A DNA stretch of 64,000 nucleotides from Cytidiella melzeri (lineage: Eukaryota > Basidiomycota > Agaricomycetes > Polyporales > Irpicaceae): assembly GCA_022592445.1 (NCBI GenBank), contig JABYQR010000097.1, forward strand, positions 1-64,000. The letters run 5' to 3'. The position numbers and the translations under genes were made by a program. Of the stretch, positions 1 to 11,450 are shown in pieces (position 1 is the stretch's first letter; each line of letters opens with the position of its first letter). The notes below the pieces were generated by a model, which saw only the letters and a list, made by a program, of their open reading frames with translations, ran no database searches and was not told where the DNA came from.

Positions 1-462
1 GGCAAAGCAATTCAAGTGTTGCATCTGCCAGAAATAGTCCAAGTGCCCAATTTGGACGCTTCGAAATGCAATCGGGATCACCTACACCCGCAATTGGCCA
101 AAAACACCAGACTCTTGTCGTTCTCCGCCCCAAAAACAGGAAGGCAGCGCACGTGGCAGCGTGCTACAATGCTAACGAAAAGATCGATTGACACTTCGCA
201 ATCGAGGAAGACGTGCAGCCAAAAAAAAAAAGTAGAGTAGATTCAACAAAGGATTCGGAGCTACGTGTCATGATGCTTTGATCACAATGGAAAGTGAGAT
301 GCTATAAAGGAGGACATTCAAAAATGGGGCACATCGTTTGCACAGCAGATATGTATATCAGTTGTTACTGCATGACATTTGTTTGAACATACGAAGAGAT
401 AGTGTACAAGTATTGTACAATAGTTCAGGTTGTGAGGAATGCTCGAGTATGCCGCGGTGAGA
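1..462. other. No gene seen
   Basis: Intergenic or flanking sequence downstream of the carboxylase gene. The only open frames are short, lack splice partners and resemble no family I know. An 11-base A run lies near 222-232. Confidence 0.5.
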
Positions 463-3380
463 TCAGGATTCCTCCTCCGAGTCGATAGCCACCAGTTCCT
501 TTCCCTCATCAACCATGTCACCTTTTTTGCACCCGACACTCTTCACAACACCAGCGACAGATGCCCTCAGTATCATCTCCGTCTTCATACTTTCCAGTAT
601 AACCACAGTATCACCCTTGTTCACCTTGTCTCCCACGCTCACTGGCACATTCACCACCAAACTCGGCATCGGGGCCCTCAGAGCGCCCTTCTGCGCATTG
701 AGCACGTCTCCGCCGAGGGACTGCAACCATCTCGGCGACGGCAAGACGAGTGTTAGCTTATGTCCGTTGTGGAAAACATGAAGGCGCTCCATTGTGTTCG
801 GTGAACTCGAGGCTGGGAGGGCAGGCGGAGGCGGCTGAGACACGATTGTCGTCCGAAGAGACACAGAGTCCAGTGACGATAAGACTGTTGTTGGCGAAGA
901 TAATTGTCCAGTCACAGATGTGAACGTCTTCTCGTAGCTGGCTGCCTTGACCGTGATGTCGAATAATCCGTTCGTGGTGGACCTGATGTGCACAGCAGCT
1001 GACGGCACTGACGTATCCTCTGTGGAAATCGTAATGATGCGCTCATACACATCGCCACCAAATCGTCTGGAAGCCAAAGATGTCCAAGGAGTACTCACGC
1101 CAGCTGGTCTCTTCAGCTGGTCCCGCAATGTAACATACAGTGCGGCTTGTGCCAGAACTTCAGCGGAAGGAGGGGGAAGTGGTCTGAACAGGTCATTATC
1201 ATGTTTCTACGAACCCAGCGTCAGATAGACAGCTGAAGTCAATTTGGGGGCCACTTACGCGGATAAATCCTGTCTCGAGCTCTGCATCTATGAATGCATC
1301 ATTACCAGCGAGCGTCCGCAGGAATTCGATGTTAGTAGCGACACCAACGACCTGATACTTGTCCAACGCTCCTCGCAGTATCCGTAGTGCCTCTGTCCGA
1401 TCACGTCCATGAACCACAAGTTTGGCAATCATTGGATCGTAATACACCCCGATCTGGGCACCTTGTTCGAACCCTTGCTCAAGGCGCAGAGAAGGTGCCA
1501 CGTCGTCAACATTGGTGTTAACAGTACGCGCAAGAGCTGGTACAGATGCTGCCGGCGCTGGCATGGATGGTGCGAAGACGTGCGTCGGCTCTGGGGTGGA
1601 CAGGAAGAGCAAGGGACCAGAGTCGGGAAGGAACTGATTGCGAGGGTTCTCGGCGTAGATACGTGCCTCAAACGCATGCCCCACCAGTGGAATGGCTGCT
1701 TGTGAGAGCGGGAGAGGATTTCCGGCTGCTACCTGAAGCTGCCATTCAACTAGATCCAATCCGGTGATCATTTCTGTCACTGGATGCTCCACTTGCAACC
1801 TCGTATTCCTGTGACAGAGTAAGTCTAGGGAGTCGACAAGAGTGCTGTTAGACGTACATTTCCATGAAGTAGAATTTGTCGGTGTCGTTGTCGAAAATAA
1901 ACTCGACAGTACCAGCGCCAACATATTTTACTGCTTTCGCAGCGTCGATGGCTTTCTGACACAGGTCTTCTCGCATCTCGGGTGATAACCCAGGGGCGGG
2001 CGCTTCTTCAACGATCTTCTGGTTTCGTCGCTGAACGGAGCAATCGCGCTCCCACAAAGCAACACATTCCCCGAAGGTGTCTGCAAAGACTTGGACTTCA
2101 ACATGTCGGGGTCGTTCGATATACTTTTCAACGAGTACATCGCTATTGCCAAATGATTTTTCAGCTTCTCGTCTAGCCGACTGCAAGGCATCTGCAAATT
2201 CGTTCTCGGAGTGGACGGTACGCATGCCTTTGCCACCACCGCCGTGGACAGCTTTGATGAGAACCGGATATCCTGATGCAGGGCATCAGAGAGACACACA
2301 CGTTCTAAGACTTTATGTTGACTGACCTAATTTTGACGCCTTTCTCTTCAAAAAGTGGGCATCTTGGTTAGAGCCGTGGTAGCCAGGGACAACGGGAACC
2401 GTGGCAGCTATCAGCCAGACTCAGCGGTTATTTTGACATAGGCTCAAGGTGTTACACACCCTCCATAATAGCTTTGGATTCGCTATGCAGCGCTCAGTGT
2501 GGTGATGAGGTTTTCCTAATCAGGGGAGATAAGCGCACCTCTTCGATCCCATACTGACAATAGCGCTTGCTGGAGGACCGATGAAAACTACACCTTCCTT
2601 GGCAAGTTGCTCTGCAAAGACCGCATTCTCACTGAGAAAGCCATATCCTGGGTGAACTGCCTGAGGGTATCTCAGTTCGGACAGTACACTTCGAGGACTG
2701 TATGCTGGTTTACCTGTGCGCCACTTCGGCGACATACGTCGATGATTTTGTCCATACGCAGCTTATAGTGAAATCTCAGTCAGAATCCTCCTATGTGAGC
2801 ACAAGTGCACGTACATAGCTTTCTGCTGATGGCGCAGGCCCAATGCAATAAGCTTCGTCTGCCTACTTCACAGATTTAGTCCCCTGAGGCGTACAACGGC
2901 GGTGCTTGTCCATCGTACCAATGTGACGTGCAAAGAATCCACGTCAACCTCGCTGTACACCGCAACAGTCTTGATACCAAGCTTTTTCGCCGTGCGGATC
3001 ACGCGACATGCTATCTCTCCTCTAGCAAGTTATGTGAGTAAGTACTCGATGTTTGCTGCAGGTGCAAGGGCATACCTATTCGCAATCAAAATCTTGTCAA
3101 AGTGAGGCTTGCGCTGGGCACTGCTGTGAAGCATGTCTATGCCAAAGTGAATTCTTGTTCAATGTAGGCACAACTAGAGCATACTATCTGTCGTCGCAAG
3201 TTGTCGTACTTCTGATTGCCATGTAGCTGCAGTGGGCCGTCTCGTTTGCACATTTGACACGCTCCTGGCTGCTGAGAGTGCACGCCGTTGGACTACATTT
3301 GAGAGGCGCGAACCGGTTGCTTGAGTGAGGCTACCGCCTATACGGGGCAGCGGTCGTGCAGTCGCAGAACGTTGCAGCAT
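463..3380 (-). CDS. MCCA: 3-methylcrotonyl-CoA carboxylase, alpha (biotin) subunit, mitochondrial
   Basis: Mitochondrial biotin-dependent subunit that carboxylates 3-methylcrotonyl-CoA during leucine breakdown, with a separate beta subunit. The start at 3380 gives a basic, Ser/Ala/Arg-rich leader typical of a mitochondrial presequence. Next come the biotin-carboxylase N-domain ([13 protein letters not shown], split by an intron), [16 protein letters not shown] near 2650, and the ATP-grasp region with [14 protein letters not shown] and [15 protein letters not shown] near 2000-2130. [14 protein letters not shown] marks the substrate loop near 1760. The C-terminal biotinyl domain has ESMKTE; the biotin-acceptor lysine codon is 583-585. 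The gene has several short introns; I did not resolve every junction. The domain order fits MCC alpha rather than pyruvate or acetyl-CoA carboxylase because no carboxyltransferase domain follows. Propionyl-CoA carboxylase alpha is the main alternative. Confidence 0.9.
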
Positions 3381-3592
3381 TATGCAGACCAGTCGAGTAG
3401 CGTGCAGGAGATGATGGAGGAGGAAGTTGAGGTCGTTGACGGTCGGATGGATCATGTATATGTACATGTGCGGGGTAGTCAGCGCCGGATCACTTCAGTT
3501 GCTGATCCGAGCTCCGGTCTGTGTTCCGACATGTCTCCAAATATGTACATGCATTATTGCAAACTCGACGTTCAATAATCAGAATCGAGCAC

Positions 3593-5969
3593 TCAAGCCC
3601 ATTTCTTCAAGACTGCCTCAACCGCCTCCCAGGTATCTCCCTTCGTCCCCCAGACCTCTTCACTCTCCTCACCCCACGTCCTCAGATCATACTGTTCCCC
3701 TATACTCTCCATCACCGCCGCGACAGCCGTCGCATCGTAAGGTGCCCCGCTCGTCTTCTGCTCAACCAGCATCGAGACGAACTTCGACCACCTCTCCGCG
3801 TAATACTCCCCGACAATCCCAGCCCACTGCTTCCCCGCGTAGTCATTTATTAGACCCCCGGTTGGGCCCCACAATGTAATCTGATTGCGAGCTTGATACT
3901 CGAGATATGCCTCGTAAGACGCGTTGCCTCCACTCCACTGTTTTGCGTCTGCAATCCAAGTGCTGAAGAGGTAGTTCTCGTTCGTGTACAGCAGAGTGTC
4001 GAGATCACGAATGACGTCGACCAGCTGTGAACCTATATGAGAAACATCCGACGGGGAAGTGGTCGTACTGTTCCAGACAGCAATAACGTCCTTATACAAG
4101 TCTAGGAACCGGTTGGCCAGTATTTGCCGTGAGACCTCTGTCACATCAAGAACGAACTCGGGGTTTTGGCGGAGGGAAGGTGCCACTTTTGAAGCGTTAA
4201 CGAGGAGCTGGAGAGCGGGAACGATGGTAGTGTTGGTGTCGTAAGGCACAAACGTCAGACGTCGGCCTACGAAGAGTATATCAAACCAATGACCTCAAAA
4301 TACAACACGGACGCACAAACCTCCAAATTCCACAGTGTCCAGTCCCATACTCGGGGACACCTCGACAATCCCCCTGACTGTCGCCTGAGTCGTCGGATCC
4401 GTGTTGTTGTACACAGTGGACCCCAAAATCTCCCAAGCCTGTACCAGCGCAGGAGGCAGCGGCTTCATCGCATACCGCCGCGCAGCCCAACTCTTCACAT
4501 AACCAAGGATATCGAGTGGCCACTCAGACCAAGCCTGGTCCAGCAGAGCATCATATACAATTTCGTTCCCTGGCTCCTGCCCCTCCATAGTCAACCCCAT
4601 CCCAGTCATCGAGCCTCCCTCCGCATTCAGAGCAGCGACAGGTCCACGCGTAATCTCATACAAGTTCCCTTCCATACCTAAGTTCCCTCCGTAATCATGC
4701 AATTGACACCACACCCATGGCTTGCCAAAGAACGAGTTCGTTCTGTTCCATTGAGGTTCGGCTTCAGCGTAGAGGTCAAGAATAAGCATGCTATCGTTAG
4801 GTACGCTCCCCAGATACGCTTCGATACGATCTAGAGTCCAGAAATCTTCACCCTCATAGAAGAGCCAACTCTGAAGAACCCATATTGCTTCCGGATCTGC
4901 AACGCGGAGACTGGCAATGGTGCTGGCTCCGACGCTGGAAAGGTAAGTCAAGTTTCCGCTGAAAGGATCGTTCTCGTTGTACTGGTCCAGCGTGTAGAAA
5001 TGTGTGATGTTGCCGTACGCGGCTTGCTGTTTCGAGATGAAGGATTTCTGCATTTGTGCGAACAGTGGGTCGAAAGGATCTATAAACGTGTCATTTGTAA
5101 GGTATGTTGGAAATCCACTCCATTGACTTCCGTTGACGATGGACGCATTCGGGTAATGCGTTTGCATCGCGCGAGGGACAAAGCCAGTAAAGGATGGAAG
5201 GATCGGGGTCATGCCCAGCTCAAGCATGCGCGGGAGGATATGATCCTTCTGCAGCTCGTACTGGTCGGTCACCCATTGCATGGGTAGCTGACCGCCCCAT
5301 GAGCTTTGTATGTTGCCAAATCGGTTCCAAGGAAGGAATGCAGGACCAGATAGGAAATCAAAAATCTCGGCGTCCGTTAATCCAACTTCGTGGAAAACAT
5401 CGATAAGGATGGATTCGTAGCCGGTCCAGGCTAGTGGGAGGTTCACGCCTCGCAGAGCGAGCCAGTCGAGGAGAAGCTCCCACTTGTCGAAATTCCAGAA
5501 GGCAGTGGTGTAGCCGAAAGTAACAGTGTTAAAGTGGTAACGCCAGGGTACGATGGAGCTGCCGTGGATGATTTGATTGACCTTGGGCAGTGGAGCAGCC
5601 AGTTCGTGCAACCGGGAGCCGGTCCACCAGATATCAACATTGCCAATATCTGTGCAGTACCTGCAGATAGCGCCAGCAAGCGTTCGTCAGTGAGTTAATG
5701 GGCAGATACGTGGTGGCGTACGTGTATAGACCACGGGCACACGCGCTCAGTGTAGTGCAGTCAATAGTGATTCCACCTGCGCTGCCTGGGCTGTCGCTGA
5801 TTGCGAATGAATCGCCAGCGCCGTTCATGATTCTAAATTGAAAGTTGTTCACATGCTGAGGGATTCGACGCTGCAAGAGACTATGTAAGCCAGAAAAGCT
5901 CAGATTGTTTGCCGACAGAGCCGTAGGCAGCATAGCAAGGAGTACGGCTATCCTCGTAAGCCTTGCCAT
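3593..5969 (-). CDS. Secreted alpha-N-acetylglucosaminidase, GH89 family
   Basis: Glycoside hydrolase related to human NAGLU, which removes terminal alpha-linked N-acetylglucosamine. Three exons (5969-5722, 5660-4321, 4266-3593) join in frame to 753 residues, close to the human 743. The start at 5969 gives a hydrophobic signal peptide; an upstream in-frame ATG at 5996 would weaken it. The N-terminal small domain is followed by the TIM barrel with FWNFDKWELLLDWLALRGVN, GPAFLPWNRFGN, the DQYNENDPF segment (general acid Glu), WCQLHDYGGN and GLTMEGQEPGNE (second catalytic Glu). The helical C-terminal domain has QITLWGPTGGLINDYAGKQW. It is probably secreted or vacuolar; many N-x-S/T sites are present. 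It shares an upstream region of about 680 bp with the divergent METTL14-like gene. Confidence 0.93.
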
Positions 5970-6650
5970 GGTCGAAGAGGGAGGCTTGTTGGTCATGGCG
6001 GTCGAGTTGGTTATTATATATCGTTCCGGCGAATTATGAGCGTCCTGACATTGTGGTTGCACATGTTACCACAACCTTAACTCGCAGCATGGACCAGGTT
6101 TGGGGAGTGACGGCCATATCGACCATGACACATGACTTGAAGGACGGCAAGATGAGCATCTTCGTAGCAGTATCAATGATGAAGCAGGACTCACGGCGTA
6201 GATAGTGCGTTACCCGTTGATGCTAGTAGTCAGCTGCGGGTAACAATTGCCGTAGAAGGTCAGTCTCTCAGGGAGCTACCTAAGATAGCAGTCGCTTGAG
6301 AGGAGAGACCCGATGAGGAACGGCTGAAGCTTTGGCGAAGAGTTCAGCGCGGGACCTATGGGCAAGCTTTCTGCTGAAATCCTTCGAGGGCAACACCACC
6401 GGAACCATCGGCGACGCCTCTGACTTGCTGCTTTGTAGGAAGGGACCAGGCAGTATAGTTCCTGCAGAGTGACTGGTGGAGGGTGAACTCATAGTGTCTG
6501 TGCATGATGATGGCTCTGAGAGAGGTGAGGCCAGCCAAATACGGCAGGGTGGCGGGATGGCGTGTATGCTTCTTACCACGACCTGCAAATGAATTCCGCT
6601 TGACCTCCTCCGCCTTCGTACCATAACGTTCACGATACCAGCAGGTTGTA
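5970..6650. promoter_or_regulatory. Divergent intergenic region between GH89 and METTL14-like genes
   Basis: 681 bp between two divergent start codons, presumably holding both promoters. A minus-strand open frame at 6356-6718 runs into the start of the plus-strand gene and matches nothing I know, so I treat it as chance. I see no clear TATA box or repeat. Confidence 0.4.
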
Positions 6651-8862
6651 ATGCTGAGCACCTCGGAATGCATCTCGTCAGCGAACGACCTGCTCGCTGC
6701 CCATGCAGCGCTGGTCAATCGTGTCCGACTTAACCAAAAATCTTACCGTCGCCAGCTCCGTGCGCTACCATCCCCGCCGCAGGCTATTCTGAACGTGCCA
6801 CTGATAGCTTCACCTCAACCATCACCACCGCAGTCTCGCTCTCCTTCACCAAGTCTACCCTCGAAGCCCAAGGCCCACCGACCGGACTTGCCGCCGGCCA
6901 AACGTGCGCGACTTGCACGTTACGACAACTACGTACCAGAAGAGGAGACAATTAGAAATGACTATTCGCAACGGTATGTTGATGGAGGTGAATGGCCTCA
7001 GAACTGGGTATTAGGAGCAGATCCGCAGCATCGTTTCGAAGAGTGCGTATTTCTATCTCTTACATCCATACGCGCAGTGCTACTCTCTCTCTCTCTCTCT
7101 TTCACGCACTTTCCTATGATCTCATACACAAGGATCATGTCATTCACGTTGACGGATTAGTCGAGCAGAGATGTATTAATAAACACTCAATAGATATCCC
7201 AAACAACAACGTCTCTTGGCTCTGAAGAAAGCTTCAGTGGCAGAAAATGCTCTTCCACCCACCTGGCTCCCATACTCAGAATTGTCTACAGTGCACCCGA
7301 CCAAATTTGACGTTGTCCTCATTGACCCTCCATTCGGGTCTTCATTCACGTGGGAAGACTTGCAGGATCTTCCGGTACCTGCACTAGCCGCAGACCCTTC
7401 GTTTGTGTTCATGTGGGTTGGCAGCGGGGCGGGTGAGGGGCTTGAGAGAGGACGAGAAGTTATGGCAAAATGGGGCTTCAGGCGGTGTGAGGACATTGTC
7501 TGGGTGAAGACGAACCACACAACCAATCGAGGTCCAGGGGTATGTAATTATAATCCTCGTCGTCGAAAGCCCTGCCTCATCATACCACTAGACGGACCCA
7601 CCGACTACTTCGCTATTGACGCGAACGAAACAACACTGTTTAATGGGTATCCGTGGTACCGTCCGTCGATCAACTGACTCCTGGTTCGTTCACTGTAATG
7701 TCGGTACGTGTTTTAGCACGCTTGGAGCGAAACATGATATATTCTGATGTTTTTGTAGACACAGACGTTTTGTTATGGGAAGGAGACGCAACTGACCCTA
7801 CCCTAAAGCCTCCAGAAATGCACACCCTCATTGAGAACTTCTGCCTTGGTCTTCGACGACTGGAACTATTTGGTCGCACTCGGTCATTGCGAAGAGGCTG
7901 GGTATCCGCCTTGGCCGAAGGTGAAGAAGCCAGTGTTGGAGCTGGTCAAGGCGGCGATATAGCCATGGAGGGGGAAGACGGACCTGTACGATGGGACCGT
8001 GAAGCTTGGGAGGCGAAGATGAGAGAATTTGCCGTCCAAGGCGGGGGAAAGGCCGTTGTTCCCATGACGGCAGGTGCGTATTTGCCTGTGCTGTGCGATA
8101 CATGTCTCTTACAGGTTACGTGCAGAAATCGACGCCCTCCGTCCCAAATCCCCTGTACGCGGAGGTTCTAGCAACCATCCTCATCATGCGTCCGCACCTG
8201 GTGGAAGCCATCAGCCGAGTGGACTTGCGACGCCTATGGCTGGCGTCATGAGCGCAGTCCGCAACCACAATCCTCCTCCACGAATGATGGGACCACCAAT
8301 CATGATGGGCGTTCATAATTCAATGGGTGGAATGGGAGTCGAAGGTCTTGGTTTACCTATGCAGAATATGGCCTGGACAGACGGCGGCGTGGGGATGGGC
8401 CAAATGGGTGTACTGGGCGGCGTTGCGCAGCCAATGGGTATGGGCGGCATGGGCGGGATTGGGACGCTGGGGAATCTCAACTCGCTCGGAAACCTCGCTA
8501 ACTTCAACAATATGGGGCCCATGGGCGGAATGGGCATGGGGGGAATGGGCATGGGTGGTATGGGACAATATGGAGGCGGTGGACAGGGTTTTGAAGGAGG
8601 CGGTATGCACGGTATAGGAGGCTGGGAAGGTCAAGAGATGATGGGCATGGGTGGCATGGGTATGGGAGGTGTGGGTATGGGTGGAGGCATGGGAATGAAC
8701 AACATGCACAACGCGATGGGACTGAACGGACTGAATAATCCTGCCATGATGGGTGGACAGATGAGTGCACCTATGGGAGGAATGGGCATGAACACTGCCA
8801 TGGGGATGCATAACACGATGGGCGGTATGGGTATGGGCATGGGTCAATGGCGGCCCAGATAA
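6651..8862 (+). CDS. METTL14/Kar4-type MT-A70 subunit of the mRNA m6A methyltransferase
   Basis: Five exons (6651-7042, 7194-7539, 7592-7703, 7759-8073, 8126-8862) join in frame to 633 residues. The spliced protein follows METTL14 closely: [110 protein letters not shown] and [14 protein letters not shown]. In animals METTL14 supports METTL3 in writing m6A; in yeast the relative Kar4 acts with Ime4 in mating and meiosis. The Rossmann motif reads DPPF, where human METTL14 has EPPL and METTL3 has DPPW. The last about 180 residues are very rich in Met and Gly (repeats of GMGGMGM, 8326-8850), a disordered tail where METTL14 proteins have an RGG tail. Intron 1 (151 nt) contains a CT microsatellite. 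Confidence 0.88.
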
Positions 8863-9286
8863 TTATGTATGTAGCTATTTACCGGTGCTCTTGATGGTGG
8901 TTTTACTGCTGGTCATGGCAAATCCCAAACGACCAAGTACATAGAAGACTTTAGCAGTTAGAACCCACGCGATCACGTGTATCTCACGTGATCGCGTTCC
9001 GTTCTACTTTGCAATTATTGGAGATGTTTGCGGCACTGGTTGTCCCTGCAGAACATTCACGCATACGCATAAACTAGTGGTAGTGGCAACTGCACATGCC
9101 GTACTTTGTGACGCAACCACCCGCTCCAATGGATGGAATCAAAGGCCCCACGGGAGATATGGCTACCAGTGTCATGGGCTGTGTGACATAGGTATGTCGC
9201 GGCGGTAGTTATAAGCCTCTGGCATTACACCTCAGATCTACCTCTAACCACATCCCCGCTGCTCTCATCCACAAAGCCTCCCCACG
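8863..9286. promoter_or_regulatory. Intergenic region with a CACGTG inverted repeat
   Basis: Separates the METTL14-like gene from the isocitrate-lyase-like gene. Arms 8967-8979 and 8985-8997 form a perfect 13-bp inverted repeat with a 5-nt loop (arm ACGCGATCACGTG). It lies about 290 bp upstream of the next start codon. Each arm contains the E-box CACGTG that bHLH regulators bind. A role as an operator-like site is inferred; a hairpin 3' end for the upstream gene is the alternative. Confidence 0.6.
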
Positions 9287-10431
9287 ATGAACCAGCTCCC
9301 AGTGTCCTACAAGACAGATATGCCTAAGAGGCTGCGTGAGCTCATGAAGAAAGGTCAGTGCTGACAGCATACTTCCAACGAACTTCACCGCAACGTGGAT
9401 GCCACAGATGGATGCACGATTTGTCCTGGAATCTTCGACGGTATCTCGACCCACCTTGCCGATGCGGCAGGTTTCGACGCACTCTACCTCGCTGGAAGCG
9501 GTGCCTCAGGCAGTGTCATCGGCGAGCCAGACCTCTCAGTCATCACTGCTGATGAGCTCGCCAATACTGCGCGCATGATGGCCGGTGTCAGCAGCGTTCC
9601 CATTATCGCAGATGCAGACACTGGCTTTGGCGGTCCGCTCAACGTGGCGAGGACCATCGCGCTCTACGAGTCCGCTGGTGTTGCCGGGTGCCACATTGAA
9701 GATCAGACCTTCCGTAAGTGTTTCGGACTGCAAATTTTGTACGTGGCGATCTGACTTGATGGTCAGCGAAACGGTGTGGCCAGCTCACAGGTAAAGATGT
9801 CGTAGATATGGAGACCTACCTGGAACGCATCGTCGCCGCTGTCAAGGCGCGCAGGAACCCAGAATTTGTGATCATCGCCCGCACCGACGCACGGAACGCG
9901 ACGATGTATGGTGGAGAGAGCGCCGGTGAAGAGGCATTCGAGGAGGGTGTGAAGAGGCTGAAAGCAGCCCTCAAAGCTGGGGCGGACGTTGCGTTCATGG
10001 AGTCACCGCGTACCCGCGATGAATGCGAGAGGCTTGTCAAAGCGCTCCATCCGCACCCCGTCATGATCAATATTCTGCCGAACGGGTTGACGGGCAACCA
10101 CACGACGCAGGACTGTACCGAAATGGGGTTCAAACTTGCTATTTTCCCTTGCACGGGCTTCATACCTGCGGCGGTTGCTATGAAGAAGAGTTACCAGGCG
10201 TTGAAGGAGAAGGGGACTGATCTAGATAATTGTGAAGGTTGGCAGATCAAGAACTTTTTCGAAGTACGTGGGCTGTTGCTGAGGTAATAAAGAGCTGCGC
10301 TAACCTGTGGGATCAATTAGCACGTCGGATTGAAGCAAGCCTGGGAGTTTGACCGAGATGTGGCAGAACAGACCAAGTCCGATGTGAATCCCAAGAAGTA
10401 CGAGTCACTAACGGGACACGAATTGTTTTAG
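9287..10431 (+). CDS. Isocitrate lyase/PEP mutase superfamily enzyme (methylisocitrate-lyase or oxaloacetate-hydrolase like)
   Basis: Four exons (9287-9353, 9408-9713, 9767-10263, 10321-10431) join to 326 residues, the size of PrpB-type enzymes. The alpha/beta barrel is clear: PGIFDGISTHLADAAGFDALY, GEPDLSVITADEL, IADADTGFGGPLNV (metal-binding Asp residues), the flexible loop PKRCGQLTGK with the catalytic Cys, IIARTDARN, and FMESPRTRDE. These enzymes cleave or form C-C or C-P bonds next to a carboxylate. In basidiomycetes the family includes oxaloacetate acetylhydrolases that make oxalate, but motif reading alone does not separate that from 2-methylisocitrate lyase or an uncharacterised member. 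No targeting peptide is obvious, so it may be cytosolic. The inverted E-box repeat lies upstream. Confidence 0.85.
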
Positions 10432-10559
10432 TGATGGTATACTTCCGCGATCGCGTTCTCGTGCCTCCGCTGAAGGTTGTATGAAGAGGGAGAGAATGTT
10501 TGAATATAACCCTATTGTACAATTCATTGAACGAGCTTGATACTTGTCGCCTGTAACTC

Positions 10560-11233
10560 CTACGCGGTGCGAAGGATGATATGCACACCGCTATCCGTGC
10601 TGATGATGTCGCTCATCTGGCCGACTTTAAGTCCGTAGGTAGTATCCTCGAACGGCTTCTGCATCTGACCCTTCACACGAACAAGTCAGCTACGACTGAT
10701 CGTTACACGCCCACATAGAAGTGAAGATACCGACTCTGCCAAAAGCTCCGAGGTCTCCTCCGTTCCTCGCAGACGAGCAGTCAGAATATTGCGACGCGAG
10801 CTCTGCGAATTTTTCAGGGGAACCGTCAATCTGGGCCTGGTAGCCCTTCAGGATGTCGATAGCCTCTTCCTTTGAGCGAGTGATGTTCTCCTACACGATT
10901 CGAATTAAGATACCTGAGTCAGTGGATTCCAGCTAAGACTCACCTCCCGCCAGCTGCTTGGCCTCCTGCTGTCACGATGCTTCACTAAAAGATGGCTCGC
11001 CCTCACCTTGCCCTCACCCCCTCCAGCTCCAGTCAGGAAGTGGGCACCAGGAAGGGACTTGACTTGGTCCTCTGTCAAGTCTGAAGGAGGATCCCAAGTT
11101 GATTGGCTAGTCTGGGTGTTGAAGTAGTATGGCACTCCGCGGGAATTGGACATGCGGATTTCATATGGGAGGCTCTAGATATGTCGAGAGAGGTTAACAG
11201 CGGCCTCGCGTATAGCTTTCCGACACATACCAT
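10560..11233 (-). CDS. Ess1/Pin1-type peptidyl-prolyl isomerase (WW plus parvulin)
   Basis: Prolyl isomerase acting on phospho-Ser/Thr-Pro, for example on the RNA polymerase II tail. Four exons (11233-11231, 11174-10944, 10890-10735, 10670-10560) join to 166 residues, the normal Pin1 length. The WW domain has [13 protein letters not shown] and STWDPP. The parvulin domain has [19 protein letters not shown] with the catalytic His and phosphate-binding Arg residues, [12 protein letters not shown] with the active-site Cys, [16 protein letters not shown], and [13 protein letters not shown]. Odd points: exon 1 carries only the ATG in coding terms, and the first WW tryptophan is Tyr (LPYEIRMS), in a slightly shortened strand. 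The last intron uses a GTCGGT donor, chosen because it restores FGRGQMQKPF. Its 3' end faces the 3' end of the isocitrate-lyase-like gene, about 130 bp away. Confidence 0.88.
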
Positions 11234-11450
11234 TTCTGCAGAATGTACGTTGAGGACAGTTGTCGTGGACGTCGAGAGTGTTGAGGGGCAACTTCAAGTT
11301 CAAGTTGGCGTGATCAACTCGACGACGCAATCGAGCGTCTCACTGTCTTTGACTACGCTGGGCTCTCAAACAAGATGCACAGTGCACTATGCATATCTGC
11401 GCACGGTGCAACTTGAATGCACTGTTATTAAGTGATACATGTCGCTACAA

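Noticed and set aside
439..756. Plus-strand frames over the carboxylase 3' exon
   Set aside because: They are antisense to the conserved biotinyl domain and match nothing.
6356..6718. 120-codon minus-strand frame at the METTL14-like start
   Set aside because: It overlaps the conserved first exon of the plus-strand gene, and I found no family match or splice partner.
8327..8617. Plus-strand Trp-rich frame in the same repeat
   Set aside because: It is the shifted reading of GGXATG repeats, not a gene.
8313..8847. Long minus-strand His- or Pro-rich frames
   Set aside because: They are complements of the low-complexity Met/Gly repeats, which keep all frames open.
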